From Fructobacillus cardui (GTDB taxonomy: Bacteria > Bacillota > Bacilli > Lactobacillales > Lactobacillaceae): a stretch of DNA of 64,000 bases. The stretch lies in NCBI RefSeq assembly GCF_023218935.1, contig NZ_JAJIAL010000004.1; one strand, written 5' to 3'. The notes beneath the pieces were generated by a model. The model saw nothing but the letters and a program-made list of their open reading frames with translations, ran no database searches and was not told where the DNA came from. Within the stretch, counting starts at the first letter, position 1, and each line of letters opens with the position of its first letter. Below are positions 24,344-32,819 of the stretch, piece after piece. A program made the translations under genes and the position numbers.

Positions 24344-24879
24344 TAGAACAGTAACTCCATTTTTACGAGGTTTGCTTGGCGGCCGGACCGTAGTTCAATT
24401 GGCTCCGGTTCTTCACCGACTTCCGTGAAAACAAGCTTTTTGTATAGATGACGAGCAACCTGATTTTCCAGATCAACATCGAGCCAAAGACGATCATAAC
24501 CGGCTTCTTTGGCCCAAACAACCATTGCTGCCAGCGTTGATTGACCAAGTCCATGACCCTGAAAGGCGGCCAAAATCGCCAAGCCAACTTCGCCATCGGC
24601 AATCGAGGCAATGCCAACAGCAACCGCGTCACTGTCTTCTTCATGGCCCAATGGCTTGGCCCAAACCAACCAAGTCTTGTTGGGCAGGTCATCGTTTTTC
24701 AAATCAGCTTCTACAACTGACGATTGATTAGACGCTGCCAGTGAATCACGGACTTCCGCTAATTCAAAAGTATCCGATTCCTGTTTCAATTGCACCAGCA
24801 AATCTTGGGCAGCTTGGGCCTGCTGGAGGTCCAAGCCAAGCATTGAGTACTCATAGTGGTCAAATTGTGCTGCAATCAT
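24343..24879 (-). CDS. GNAT family N-acetyltransferase
   Basis: This 178-residue acetyltransferase has an acetyl-CoA motif around FQGHGLGQSTLAAMVVWAK and YDRLWLDVDLENQVARHLYKKLVF toward the C-terminus. In many Firmicutes a RimI-type acetyltransferase follows tsaE; this protein is longer and divergent, so that identity is not certain. It overlaps the tsaE stop (ATGA) and the exonuclease start, forming a tight three-gene operon. Confidence 0.85.
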   Translation of the reverse strand: MIAAQFDHYEYSMLGLDLQQAQAAQDLLVQLKQESDTFELAEVRDSLAASNQSSVVEADLKNDDLPNKTWLVWAKPLGHEEDSDAVAVGIASIADGEVGLAILAAFQGHGLGQSTLAAMVVWAKEAGYDRLWLDVDLENQVARHLYKKLVFTEVGEEPEPIELRSGRQANLVKMELLF

Positions 24880-25334
24880 CCGTGTAAGTCCTCCTCAATT
24901 TGAGTGGCTTGGCCCAAGCCCCGAACCACAATTTCACGATCAGAGTCTGCGCCCGCCATGCGGGTAAAGGTCATTTCTAAGCGATCATTTGGCAAAAGAT
25001 CCGCCATGTACTGGGGCCATTCAATCAAAGTGACGCCATCAGTGCCCAGATAGTCTTCGAACCCTTGGTCGGCTGCACCCATATTTTCAAGACGATAAGC
25101 GTCGAAATGGTAAAGTGGAATTCGCCCTTCCTCATAAGTGTTCAGGATATTAAAAGTCGGGCTTTTAACCCGACTCGTAATTCCCAAGGCTTTCGCCAAT
25201 CCCTGAGTAAAGGTCGTCTTACCAGCGCCCAAGTCGCCTTGGAGGGTCACCACCAGGCCGGGGTAAACGAGCTTGGCTAATTGCTCAGCCAACGCCTGGG
25301 TTTCTTTTGGATTGTTCGTCTGATAGCTTTTCAT
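24876..25334 (-). CDS. tsaE: tRNA threonylcarbamoyladenosine biosynthesis ATPase TsaE
   Basis: This 152-residue P-loop ATPase works with TsaB and TsaD to put t6A37 on ANN-decoding tRNAs. Walker A GDLGAGKTTFTQGLAKALG (about residues 35-53), then SPTFNILNTY and LYHFDAYRL, and TLIEWPQ match the family. The start is the ATG at 25334; the expected -10 (TATAAT) ends only eight bases upstream, so the mRNA may have almost no leader. Confidence 0.95.
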   Translation of the reverse strand: MKSYQTNNPKETQALAEQLAKLVYPGLVVTLQGDLGAGKTTFTQGLAKALGITSRVKSPTFNILNTYEEGRIPLYHFDAYRLENMGAADQGFEDYLGTDGVTLIEWPQYMADLLPNDRLEMTFTRMAGADSDREIVVRGLGQATQIEEDLHG

Positions 25335-25341
25335 ATTCCAT

Positions 25342-25350
25342 ATTATAACA
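25342..25350 (-). promoter_or_regulatory. Extended -10 directly before tsaE
   Basis: TGTTATAAT on the minus strand would place the transcription start at or next to the tsaE ATG. No Shine-Dalgarno site is present. Confidence 0.6.
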
Positions 25351-25477
25351 CTGCCATTTAACTGAGCACTGGGCACTTTGTTGGTTTTTTTGTCCTGATT
25401 TTAAAAATTTCTTGTCAGTCCCCCAGTTGATAGGAGTACAATAAAAATAATCAAAAGAATTGAGAGGATTTTTACGA

Positions 25478-26188
25478 ATGTCAAAAACAACTTTATTCCA
25501 AGTTGGCACGATGCAGCTACTCGCTAACAGCCTCTTAGACGGGACAATGTCCATCCACGACCTCCTGCAACACGGCGATTTTGGAATCGGCACAGGTCAA
25601 GGTCTAGATGGCGAACTGATTATCTTAGATGGGAAAGCCTACCATACCTTGGTCTCTGGCGAATCTGAAGTACCGGACGAAAATTTCAGCTCCCCATTTG
25701 CTGCCGCTCATCACGGTGATTTCAAAGATTTTGGAACAGCGGAAAATGCTGATTTGGAAGTCGTTTTACAGGACACCATCGACAAGTTACAGGCGCAAAA
25801 TCAGTTTGCAGCTTTCTTGGTCGAAGGAGAATTTGAAACCATGACCACTCGCTCAGCTGCGGGTAGCCAAAAACCATACCCATCCCTAACTGAAGTCGCC
25901 GAAAAGCAACAGGTCTTTCACGGTTCAAAAGTTAAGGGTCGTCTCCTTTCCTATTACGCACCAGCTATTTACCAGGGCGTCACCGTAGCAGGCTTCCATT
26001 CCCACTTCCTTTCCGATGACCATGACCTTTCTGGCCACGTTTTGACCGGAAAAGTTTTGTCAGCCACTGTGAAGGTGCAAAAGTTCGATACCATCGAACA
26101 AGTCTTGCCTACTGAAAACCCTGATTTTAAGGCTGCTGATTTGACTGACTTGTCGATGGTTCACAAAGCCATTGAAGCGGCTGAATAA
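25478..26188 (+). CDS. alsD: Alpha-acetolactate decarboxylase
   Basis: This 236-residue zinc enzyme turns alpha-acetolactate into acetoin, which drains pyruvate and limits diacetyl formation. The zinc and active-site region GFHSHFLSDDHDLSGHV (about residues 173-190), MTTRSAAGSQKPYPSL and the N-terminal LFQVGTMQLLA are diagnostic. It starts at the ATG at 25478, about ten bases after GAGAGG; the upstream in-frame TTG lies inside the ribosome site. No alsS is adjacent. Confidence 0.97.
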   Translation: MSKTTLFQVGTMQLLANSLLDGTMSIHDLLQHGDFGIGTGQGLDGELIILDGKAYHTLVSGESEVPDENFSSPFAAAHHGDFKDFGTAENADLEVVLQDTIDKLQAQNQFAAFLVEGEFETMTTRSAAGSQKPYPSLTEVAEKQQVFHGSKVKGRLLSYYAPAIYQGVTVAGFHSHFLSDDHDLSGHVLTGKVLSATVKVQKFDTIEQVLPTENPDFKAADLTDLSMVHKAIEAAE

Positions 26189-26214
26189 GTTCCATAAAAT
26201 ACATTTAAATCAAC

Positions 26215-26295
26215 AAAAAAACAGTTGCCGTGGTGGTAGGCCTCAAAATTTGGACAAACAAATTTCGGGGTTCACATCAACAGCAACTGTTTTTT
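26215..26295. terminator. Long bidirectional hairpin terminator
   Basis: A 14-base outer stem (26215-26228 with 26283-26295) encloses a second stem, AAATTTG/CAAATTT. It lies between converging alsD and queA. The segment 26261-26280 resembles 5671-5690. Confidence 0.88.
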
Positions 26296-26298
26296 ATT

Positions 26299-27360
26299 TT
26301 ACTTATGAATAAACATCGCATCCCCAAAGGAAAAGAACCGGTACTTGGCTTCAACCGCATGGTGATAGGCATTCAAAATGTTCTCGCGGCCGGTAAAGGC
26401 TGCAACCAACATCACCAAAGTTGACTTTGGCAAATGGAAATTAGTGATAAAGGCATCAACAACTCGCCACTGGTAACCAGGCTTAATAAAAATTTCCGTC
26501 CAACCAGAATCGGCCTGAAGTTGCCCATCAAATTTCGAACCAATTGTTTCCAACGTTCGAATAGACGTCGTCCCAGTAGCAACGATTCGACCACCCTGCT
26601 CACGGACCTTATTCAATGTGGCCGCTGCTTCTGCACTCAATTGATAAAACTCAGAATGCATCTGATGGTCTTCAATATTTTCTTCTTCCACTGGTCGGAA
26701 GGTTCCCAAACCAACATGCAATGTTAATTCCACCAGTTCAACGCCCTTATCGGCAACCTTTTGCAGCAATTCTGGTGTCCAATGCAGGCCGGCAGTTGGT
26801 GCAGCAGCTGAACCATCCACCTTGGAGTAAACCGTTTGATACCGCTCTTGGTCTGCCAACTTTTCCTTAATGTATGGTGGCAAAGGCATTTCACCCAGCT
26901 CGTTCAAGCGTTCCATAAAGATGCCGTCATAAGAAAATTCAACATAGCGGCCGCCGTGTTCCAATTCACCAACAATCGTCGCCGTCATCACGGGCTTTTC
27001 TGGATCATTACCAAAAAGAATCGTTGATCCAATTGGTGATTTTTTAGCTGGTTTTACCAACGTTTCCCAAACATCCCCATGGTCTTGGCGCAATAATAGA
27101 ACTTCAGCATGGCCACCAGTCTCTGGACGAATTCCGTGTAACCGGGCTGGCAAAACTCGCGAATTATTCATCACCAAGGCATCGCCCGGGTTCAAATAGT
27201 CCAAAATGTCATAAAAATGCCGGTCCTCATAGGCCCCAGTTTCGGCATTCAGCACTAAGAGACGAGATGTATCGCGTTCCTTTAATGGCGTTTGCGCAAT
27301 TAATTCTTGGGGTAAGTCATAGTCAAAATCTGATAATTGGTAGTGTTTTTCTTCTGTCAT
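26299..27360 (-). CDS. queA: S-adenosylmethionine:tRNA ribosyltransferase-isomerase
   Basis: This 353-residue enzyme forms epoxyqueuosine in the wobble position of GUN-decoding tRNAs. The family signatures FDYDLPQELIAQTPL, DALVMNNSRVLPARLHG, PTAGLHWTPELL, LHVGLGTFRPV and TNFHLPKSTLVMLVAAF are all present, and the length is typical. It follows ruvB with a 106-base gap on the same strand. Confidence 0.98.
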   Translation of the reverse strand: MTEEKHYQLSDFDYDLPQELIAQTPLKERDTSRLLVLNAETGAYEDRHFYDILDYLNPGDALVMNNSRVLPARLHGIRPETGGHAEVLLLRQDHGDVWETLVKPAKKSPIGSTILFGNDPEKPVMTATIVGELEHGGRYVEFSYDGIFMERLNELGEMPLPPYIKEKLADQERYQTVYSKVDGSAAAPTAGLHWTPELLQKVADKGVELVELTLHVGLGTFRPVEEENIEDHQMHSEFYQLSAEAAATLNKVREQGGRIVATGTTSIRTLETIGSKFDGQLQADSGWTEIFIKPGYQWRVVDAFITNFHLPKSTLVMLVAAFTGRENILNAYHHAVEAKYRFFSFGDAMFIHK

Positions 27361-27466
27361 AAATTTCTTTTAAATTCTTTTATTCATCAGCCAGCAGGCT
27401 GTTAGTGTTTATGCTTTCGAGCAAATATACTCTAGTCCGGACCTTAATTCATCAAAAACGAGCAAA

Positions 27467-28546
27467 TCAGTCCTTTGGTTCAGGCACCGGCCGGCCCAAA
27501 TGTTGGTAGGCCGCTTCCGTCACCACCCGACCTCTTGGGGTCCGGCGAATAAAGCCTAATTGCAGCAGGTAAGGCTCCACCATCGACTCCAACGTGTCGG
27601 CTTCTTCCCCGATATTAGCAGCAATGGTCGCAAGACCAACCGGTCCACCATGATAAAAATCAATCATAGCGTTTAGCAGCTTATGATCGGTATCATCCAG
27701 GCCCTTTTGATCAACGCGCAACTTATCTAAGGCCGTTTCCACCAAGTCGGTATCAATCGCTTCTTTTCCAGCAACTTGGGCAAAGTCGCGCACCCGCTTC
27801 AACAGCCGATTGGCAATTCGCGGTGTTCCTCGTGACCGGGAGGCCACGGCATAGGCGCCGTCCTTTGTAATGGGCGCCTCGAAAATATCGGCCGTCCGGA
27901 CCACAATCTGTTGTAAGTCTTCTGGCTGATAGTACTCGAGCGAGTTAATGATGCCAAAACGATCACGCAAAGGCTTGGAAAGCATCCCAGGACGAGTCGT
28001 TGCACCAACTAGAGTAAAGGGTGGCAAAGGAAAATGAACGGCTCTGGCAGTTGGTCCCTGCCCGACCATGATATCGATAAAATAATCCTCCATGGCGGAA
28101 TACAACATTTCCTCAATCGCCGTTGGCAGGCGGTGAATTTCATCAATAAAAAGCACATCCCCTGGTTCCAGACCATTGAGCAAGGCAACTAAATCGCCAC
28201 CCTTTTCAATTGCCGGACCAGAGGCTGTCTTCAGATGCACACCTAGTTCATTAGCAATAATCATTGCTAGCGTTGTCTTTCCTAACCCTGGCGGTCCGAA
28301 AAGCAGAACGTGGTCAAGGGCTTCTTCACGCATTTTAGCGGCTTGGAGATAAACCGCCAGCTCCTCTTTTAATGGCTGTTGACCAATATATTCCCGCAGG
28401 TACTTAGGTCGCAGGGAAAGCTCATCTTGCTGGTCTCTTGCATTTTCAGCTGCATCACGCAGCAATTCATCCGTTTCATTTTGGCCTTCAAACCAAGTAT
28501 TAAATTGTGGGTTTTCATCAGTCATATCATTACTATTATAGCGCAT
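27467..28546 (-). CDS. ruvB: Holliday junction branch migration helicase RuvB
   Basis: This 359-residue AAA+ motor drives branch migration with RuvA. The motifs are LRPKYLREYIGQ, Walker A GPPGLGKTTLA, Walker B LFIDEIHRL, sensor GATTRPGML and the C-terminal winged helix LGFIRRTPRGRV. The ATG at 28546 has a perfect AAGGAGG seven bases upstream, so the short N-terminal extension before MTDENPQ is probably real. ruvA is not next to it. Confidence 0.97.
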   Translation of the reverse strand: MRYNSNDMTDENPQFNTWFEGQNETDELLRDAAENARDQQDELSLRPKYLREYIGQQPLKEELAVYLQAAKMREEALDHVLLFGPPGLGKTTLAMIIANELGVHLKTASGPAIEKGGDLVALLNGLEPGDVLFIDEIHRLPTAIEEMLYSAMEDYFIDIMVGQGPTARAVHFPLPPFTLVGATTRPGMLSKPLRDRFGIINSLEYYQPEDLQQIVVRTADIFEAPITKDGAYAVASRSRGTPRIANRLLKRVRDFAQVAGKEAIDTDLVETALDKLRVDQKGLDDTDHKLLNAMIDFYHGGPVGLATIAANIGEEADTLESMVEPYLLQLGFIRRTPRGRVVTEAAYQHLGRPVPEPKD

Positions 28547-28576
28547 TTGTCCGCCTCCTTCCCTGCTTGCTTGGCA

Positions 28577-28604
28577 AAATAAAAGACGACCAATTCCGGT
28601 CGTC
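28577..28604 (-). terminator. Terminator of murI-rdgB
   Basis: GACGACC and GGTCGTC arms (28585-28591, 28598-28604), then TTTTATTTT on the minus strand. Confidence 0.9.
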
Positions 28605-28621
28605 TTGTCGAATCAAAGGCC

Positions 28622-29227
28622 TTACTGATTTAGCCAAGCCGGTAGCGCCTTGACTAACTTTTCTAGAGCCCGGCCCCGATGTGAAATCAGGTTCTTCTCA
28701 GACACCGTTAATTGAGCAAATGTCTTTTGCAGTGGTTCGTAATAAAAGATTGGGTCGTAGCCAAACTTGTTGTCACCAATCTCTGTCTCCGTGACTTGCC
28801 CGTCAACATGGCCACTAACAACCAAAGGTTCTTTACCAGGACCAACCAGTTCGAGAACGGTCGTGAATTGCGCTTGCCGGTCCTGTCCTGATTTTCCAGC
28901 TAACTTAGCCAAAACCTTGGCATTATTGGCATCATCATCGTGGTCGCCTGCATAGCGAGCCGAATAAACTCCTGGCTCGCCGTTTAAGGCTGCAATCGTT
29001 AACCCGGAATCATCAGCCATGATATAGTCGTCTGGATAGACGGCCGCTAGAGCAGCCGTCTTTTTATGAACGTTTTCTGCAAAGGTTGTGCCATCTTCAA
29101 TAATTTCAGGAATCTCATCCAAGTCTTTTAAAGACAAAATATCCCAGCCCAAATCGAGCTTGGCCAATGCCTCCTTTATTTCTTGAACTTTATGGGCGTT
29201 GCCAGTGGCGATAATTAAGCGCGTCAT
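28622..29227 (-). CDS. rdgB: XTP/dITP pyrophosphatase
   Basis: This 201-residue HAM1/RdgB enzyme hydrolyses non-canonical purine triphosphates. The motifs are IIATGNAHKVQEI at the N-terminus, DDSGLTIAALNGEPGVYSARYAG in the middle, FGYDPIFYY and the C-terminal ISHRGRAL. The start at 29227 follows AAGGAG; a longer frame upstream has no homologous sequence. It is the second gene after murI. Confidence 0.96.
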   Translation of the reverse strand: MTRLIIATGNAHKVQEIKEALAKLDLGWDILSLKDLDEIPEIIEDGTTFAENVHKKTAALAAVYPDDYIMADDSGLTIAALNGEPGVYSARYAGDHDDDANNAKVLAKLAGKSGQDRQAQFTTVLELVGPGKEPLVVSGHVDGQVTETEIGDNKFGYDPIFYYEPLQKTFAQLTVSEKNLISHRGRALEKLVKALPAWLNQ

Positions 29228-29309
29228 CGTTGCTCCTTCTTTTACAAAATCAGAGTTACTTTCTTTAACAGGTTGGACCACCTAACTGCTGGTCACTAAT
29301 CCACTGCAA

Positions 29310-30143
29310 TCAATCTGTTGCCGGTAAATTTAGGTGAGTAAAATGCCAATCGTGTTTTGAACCCAGCCATTGCTCGGCAATGGTTGAAAAAGTTGAGACC
29401 GGCCCAGTTGTATAGAGTTGGTACTGCTTGTTTTCTGGGTGAACCGCCATGTCGCTATCAGCCAACAAGTCCTGTTCTTTCAGGATAGTCGCTAATTTTT
29501 GCGCTGTGGCAACTCCCGGATCAACTAGGGTTACCTCTGGTAAGGCCTGTTGAATGACGTCTGCCAATAGCGGAAAGTGCGTGCAACCAAGCACCAACGT
29601 GTCGATACCTGCCTCTTTAAGAGGCTGCAAATGATCTTTAACAATTTCAGCCACCTCAGCGTCCTGATAGCGGTTTTGCTCAACGAATTGGACAAAATCA
29701 GGCTCTGCTTGTGCAAAAACCTGACTACCCGGCGCCGCCGCCTGAATCTCAGCCTGGTACTGACCTGAATCCACGGTTCCCTCAGTTGCTATGACACCAA
29801 TTTTCTTCGTCTTACTTGCCAAAACGGCCGATTGGACACCGGAATCAATCACACCGATAACCGGAATGGCCAAGTCTTCTTGTAAGCCAGGTAAGGCGCA
29901 GGCAGTTGCCGTATTGCAGGCAATCACCAGCGCCTTAATGTCATGGCTTTCAATTAAATAGTCGGCAATTTGTCGGGTAAAATCAGCGACTTCCTCTGGC
30001 TCGCGAGGGCCATAAGGCATTCGTGCTGTATCGCCAACATAAGCGATGGCTTCTGCCGGCAATGATTGAACGGCCGCTTTTAAGACGGTCAAACCGCCAA
30101 TACCAGAGTCCATCATGCCAATTGTTTTTGTATTTTTCTTCAT
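29310..30143 (-). CDS. murI: Glutamate racemase
   Basis: This 277-residue enzyme supplies D-glutamate for peptidoglycan. The two catalytic cysteines lie in VIACNTATA (about residue 76) and VLGCTHFPLL (about residue 187), and the N-terminal MDSGIGGLTVLK and VGDTARMPYGPR motifs are clear. It is co-transcribed with rdgB and divergent from yslB, as in many Firmicutes. Confidence 0.97.
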   Translation of the reverse strand: MKKNTKTIGMMDSGIGGLTVLKAAVQSLPAEAIAYVGDTARMPYGPREPEEVADFTRQIADYLIESHDIKALVIACNTATACALPGLQEDLAIPVIGVIDSGVQSAVLASKTKKIGVIATEGTVDSGQYQAEIQAAAPGSQVFAQAEPDFVQFVEQNRYQDAEVAEIVKDHLQPLKEAGIDTLVLGCTHFPLLADVIQQALPEVTLVDPGVATAQKLATILKEQDLLADSDMAVHPENKQYQLYTTGPVSTFSTIAEQWLGSKHDWHFTHLNLPATD

Positions 30144-30152
30144 AATAGTCTT

Positions 30153-30180
30153 ATTATCTTCCCTTCAAAACAAATTGCAA
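30153..30180 (-). promoter_or_regulatory. Promoter of murI-rdgB
   Basis: The minus strand reads TTGCAA, 16 bases, GATAAT, just before the murI start. Confidence 0.65.
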
Positions 30181-30207
30181 GCCTTTGCACCCGTTTAATC
30201 TCTCTTT

Positions 30208-30216
30208 TGCTATAAT
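30208..30216 (+). promoter_or_regulatory. Promoter of yslB (extended -10)
   Basis: TGCTATAAT lies 24 bases before the yslB ATG, with AGAAAGGA between them as ribosome site. Confidence 0.7.
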
Positions 30217-30240
30217 AACGGAAGAAAGGAATCTTTACTT

Positions 30241-31359
30241 ATGTCAAATGCTCATTCTCAATCAAATAACGGTACCAATCAGACCGTTAGTGCCTTTGCA
30301 CCACTACTCTTACGTGATGCTCTTTTGGCCAATATCTTAACAGATGATTATGCCAACATTACCTACTGGGCCGGAAAAGAGTTGGCTCGCCAGTTCCCTG
30401 TGGAAACGAGTGCTGATTTGCCTGACTTCTTTGAAAAGGCTGCTTTTGGTGATTTAACAATCAAATACCAAAGCGGTGATCAGCAGCAATGGCTTCTTTC
30501 TGGTGCCATGGTGGAAGACCGGTTGGCAACAAACCACCAAGCTGATTTTTCATTAGAAACTGGCTTCTTAGCGCAACAGCTGGAGTTGCAAGAAGAAGTT
30601 GTGGCGGAAGGAACCTTCCAAGTTTCTGCTCGACAACAGACAGTAACAGTAACGATTTTGACTGATATGTCTCATAAGATAAGCTCTTTAACCTCTTCTG
30701 AACAGGTTGCGCTTCGTGATCGCTTCTTAGACCAGGGCGAAGAAATCGCCACTGAAGACATTGATAACCCTGAAGCACTCATCGTTAATCGCCAAAGCGT
30801 ACCGGTTGATGAACCAGCAATCCAAATTAGTGAAGTTGAGCAGGCCACATCAGAAGCGCCCATCGAAGGTGAGCCAGCAGAATCTGCAGCGCCAATTGAG
30901 GCGGAACCAACAACATCGGCGGCTTCAGTAGAAACTAACTCAGCAGTATCCACAGCCCCAATGGAGCAGGCAGAACCAACAACATCGGCGGCTTCCTCAA
31001 ACACCGAACCAACATCTTCCACAGCTTCAACTGAATCTGAACCAGCGGCATCTACCAGCACAACTGACTCTGAACCGGTCATTAACCAAAGTCAGAGCAA
31101 AAAAAGAGCCTTTTCCTTCTTCCGACCAAAGAAGAACCAAGCAGAATCAACTGCCCCTGTTTCAACAGACCAAGAACAGCAAGAAGCAATCGTTCCTGCA
31201 CCTGAAAGCGAAAGCGCGACAGTGGCCGCAGAACCAACAGACAGCCAGGTAGCCGATACTCTTTCAATCGAGCAATCGATTACAAATTCGTTGTTAGCCT
31301 TTGGCCAAGAGCGACGCCAAAAGTTTAGTCAAAAAGACAATTCAAGCTTGAACGAATAA
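30241..31359 (+). CDS. yslB: YslB-like (DUF2507) protein with long disordered C-terminal tail
   Basis: Residues about 17-150 form the DUF2507/YslB domain (FAPLLLRDALLANIL, ITYWAGKELARQFP). This family normally ends near 150-170 residues, yet the protein has 372. The extra 200 residues are low-complexity Ser/Thr/Ala/Glu/Pro, with repeats of the type EPTTSAAS, a central basic patch KKRAFSFFRPKKN, and a final ordered-looking segment IEQSITNSLLAFGQERR. YslB genes lie beside the glutamate racemase gene in many Firmicutes, as here, and have a poorly known role. Confidence 0.85.
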   Translation: MSNAHSQSNNGTNQTVSAFAPLLLRDALLANILTDDYANITYWAGKELARQFPVETSADLPDFFEKAAFGDLTIKYQSGDQQQWLLSGAMVEDRLATNHQADFSLETGFLAQQLELQEEVVAEGTFQVSARQQTVTVTILTDMSHKISSLTSSEQVALRDRFLDQGEEIATEDIDNPEALIVNRQSVPVDEPAIQISEVEQATSEAPIEGEPAESAAPIEAEPTTSAASVETNSAVSTAPMEQAEPTTSAASSNTEPTSSTASTESEPAASTSTTDSEPVINQSQSKKRAFSFFRPKKNQAESTAPVSTDQEQQEAIVPAPESESATVAAEPTDSQVADTLSIEQSITNSLLAFGQERRQKFSQKDNSSLNE

Positions 31360-31380
31360 AGCACTAATCGAGACAAAGAA

Positions 31381-31422
31381 AAGAACAGCAACCCCACAAT
31401 TTTGCGGGTTGCTGTTCTTTTT
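31381..31422. terminator. Bidirectional terminator
   Basis: A 14-base perfect stem (31381-31394 with 31406-31419) and T run lies between converging yslB and cshB. Confidence 0.93.
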
Positions 31423-31444
31423 TAGTACCAAAAGTCAGACAGCC

Positions 31445-32803
31445 TTAACCTTCCTTATTTTGGCGACGCGTGTTACGACGATCTTGACGAAGTTCAATTC
31501 GACGATCCATTTGACGCTTACGCTTAATCTTATTCTTAATTTGACGCTTATAGCCAGGCTTGATGTTCTTCTTCTTTTTCTTGACCATCCCGACCATTTC
31601 AGGATCCAACTTATTAGTTGTTGCGTGGCGCTGTGTCCGGGCCTTACGATCCTTGACCGCCACGATTTCATCCCCACGAATCTGCTTATGAGCAAATTCG
31701 ATACCGATTTTTTCCAGTTCAGCAATCCGCTCTTCTTCATCAGGTCCGGAAAGAGTTACGGCCGTTCCAGCCATACCATTCCGCCCTGTTCGACCGACAC
31801 GGTGAACGAAGAATTCTAATTCGTCTGGCACACCATCATTAATAACGTGCGAAACCCCTTCAATATCGATACCACGAGCAGCTAAATCAGTAGCAACCAC
31901 GTATTGGTAATCCAGGTGCAAGACACCCTTCATCGTTCGTCGACGCTCACGTGGCGGAATATCACCATGAATTTCGGCAACCTTGAGCCCTTGACCACGT
32001 AAATGCGCAGCCAATTCCTTAGCTCGCTCCTTCGTATTGGCAAAAATCAGCGCCAAATAAGGATTGAAAATCGTCAACAACTTATCGATGACCTCTTCCT
32101 TATCCTTGGACTTCGTTGGCACCAACCAGTTATCAATCGTATCGGCAATCGTCACTTCCGTTGGAATCGTTTGGAAATCAGGACTGTCCAAATACTTCTT
32201 TAAGAACGGCTTCAACTTTTCTGGCATCGTTGCTGAAAAGACCAACGTTTGCAGGTCCTTTGGCATCGCACCAGCCAAGAAATCAACTTCGTTCAAGAAG
32301 CCCATGTCAAGCGTCATATCCGCTTCATCGACAACCAAAGTCCGCACTTGGTTAACCACCAAGGCACCACTTTGAACCAAATCCTTTAATCGTCCTGGCG
32401 TTCCAACAACGATTTGTGCTTGGTGCTTCTCTAACTGACGAATCTGGCGGACCTTATCAGTTCCACCGACATATTCGGCAATCGAAACCTTCACCAATTC
32501 CATCTTTTCTGCAAATTCGCGGGCAGCCTTAGCAATCTGAGCAGCCAATTCCCGTGATGGTGTTGTAATCACCACCTGGGTTTGGTTCAATTCTGGTTGC
32601 AAAGCGTTAAAAATTGGTACTAAGAAAGCATGCGTCTTTCCAGACCCTGTCTGTGACTGACCGACAACATCCCCACCACGCAAGATTGTTGGAATCAAGC
32701 GCGCCTGGATGGGCGTTGGCTGGTCAAAACCAATCGCCTTTAAAGCTGAAAGCACTTCCGGCTTTAAATTATATTCACCAAATTGTTGGTTTGTGTTTTT
32801 CAT
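31445..32803 (-). CDS. cshB: DEAD-box RNA helicase CshB-like
   Basis: This 452-residue helicase has Q motif FDQPTPIQARLIP, motif I SQTGSGKTHAF, motif II VVDEADMTLDMG, motif III SATMP, and motif VI HRVGRTGRNG. The very basic C-terminus (KKKKKNIKPGYKRQIKNKIKRK) is typical of CshB-type helicases that act on structured RNA. It lies 16 bases downstream of nrnA and is probably co-transcribed with it. Confidence 0.93.
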   Translation of the reverse strand: MKNTNQQFGEYNLKPEVLSALKAIGFDQPTPIQARLIPTILRGGDVVGQSQTGSGKTHAFLVPIFNALQPELNQTQVVITTPSRELAAQIAKAAREFAEKMELVKVSIAEYVGGTDKVRQIRQLEKHQAQIVVGTPGRLKDLVQSGALVVNQVRTLVVDEADMTLDMGFLNEVDFLAGAMPKDLQTLVFSATMPEKLKPFLKKYLDSPDFQTIPTEVTIADTIDNWLVPTKSKDKEEVIDKLLTIFNPYLALIFANTKERAKELAAHLRGQGLKVAEIHGDIPPRERRRTMKGVLHLDYQYVVATDLAARGIDIEGVSHVINDGVPDELEFFVHRVGRTGRNGMAGTAVTLSGPDEEERIAELEKIGIEFAHKQIRGDEIVAVKDRKARTQRHATTNKLDPEMVGMVKKKKKNIKPGYKRQIKNKIKRKRQMDRRIELRQDRRNTRRQNKEG

Positions 32804-32819
32804 GTAAAATCCTTTAAAT

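Noticed and set aside
30672..31082. A 136-codon minus-strand frame in the yslB tail
   Set aside because: It is the complement of the Ser/Thr/Ala/Glu repeats, which creates long open frames on the other strand.
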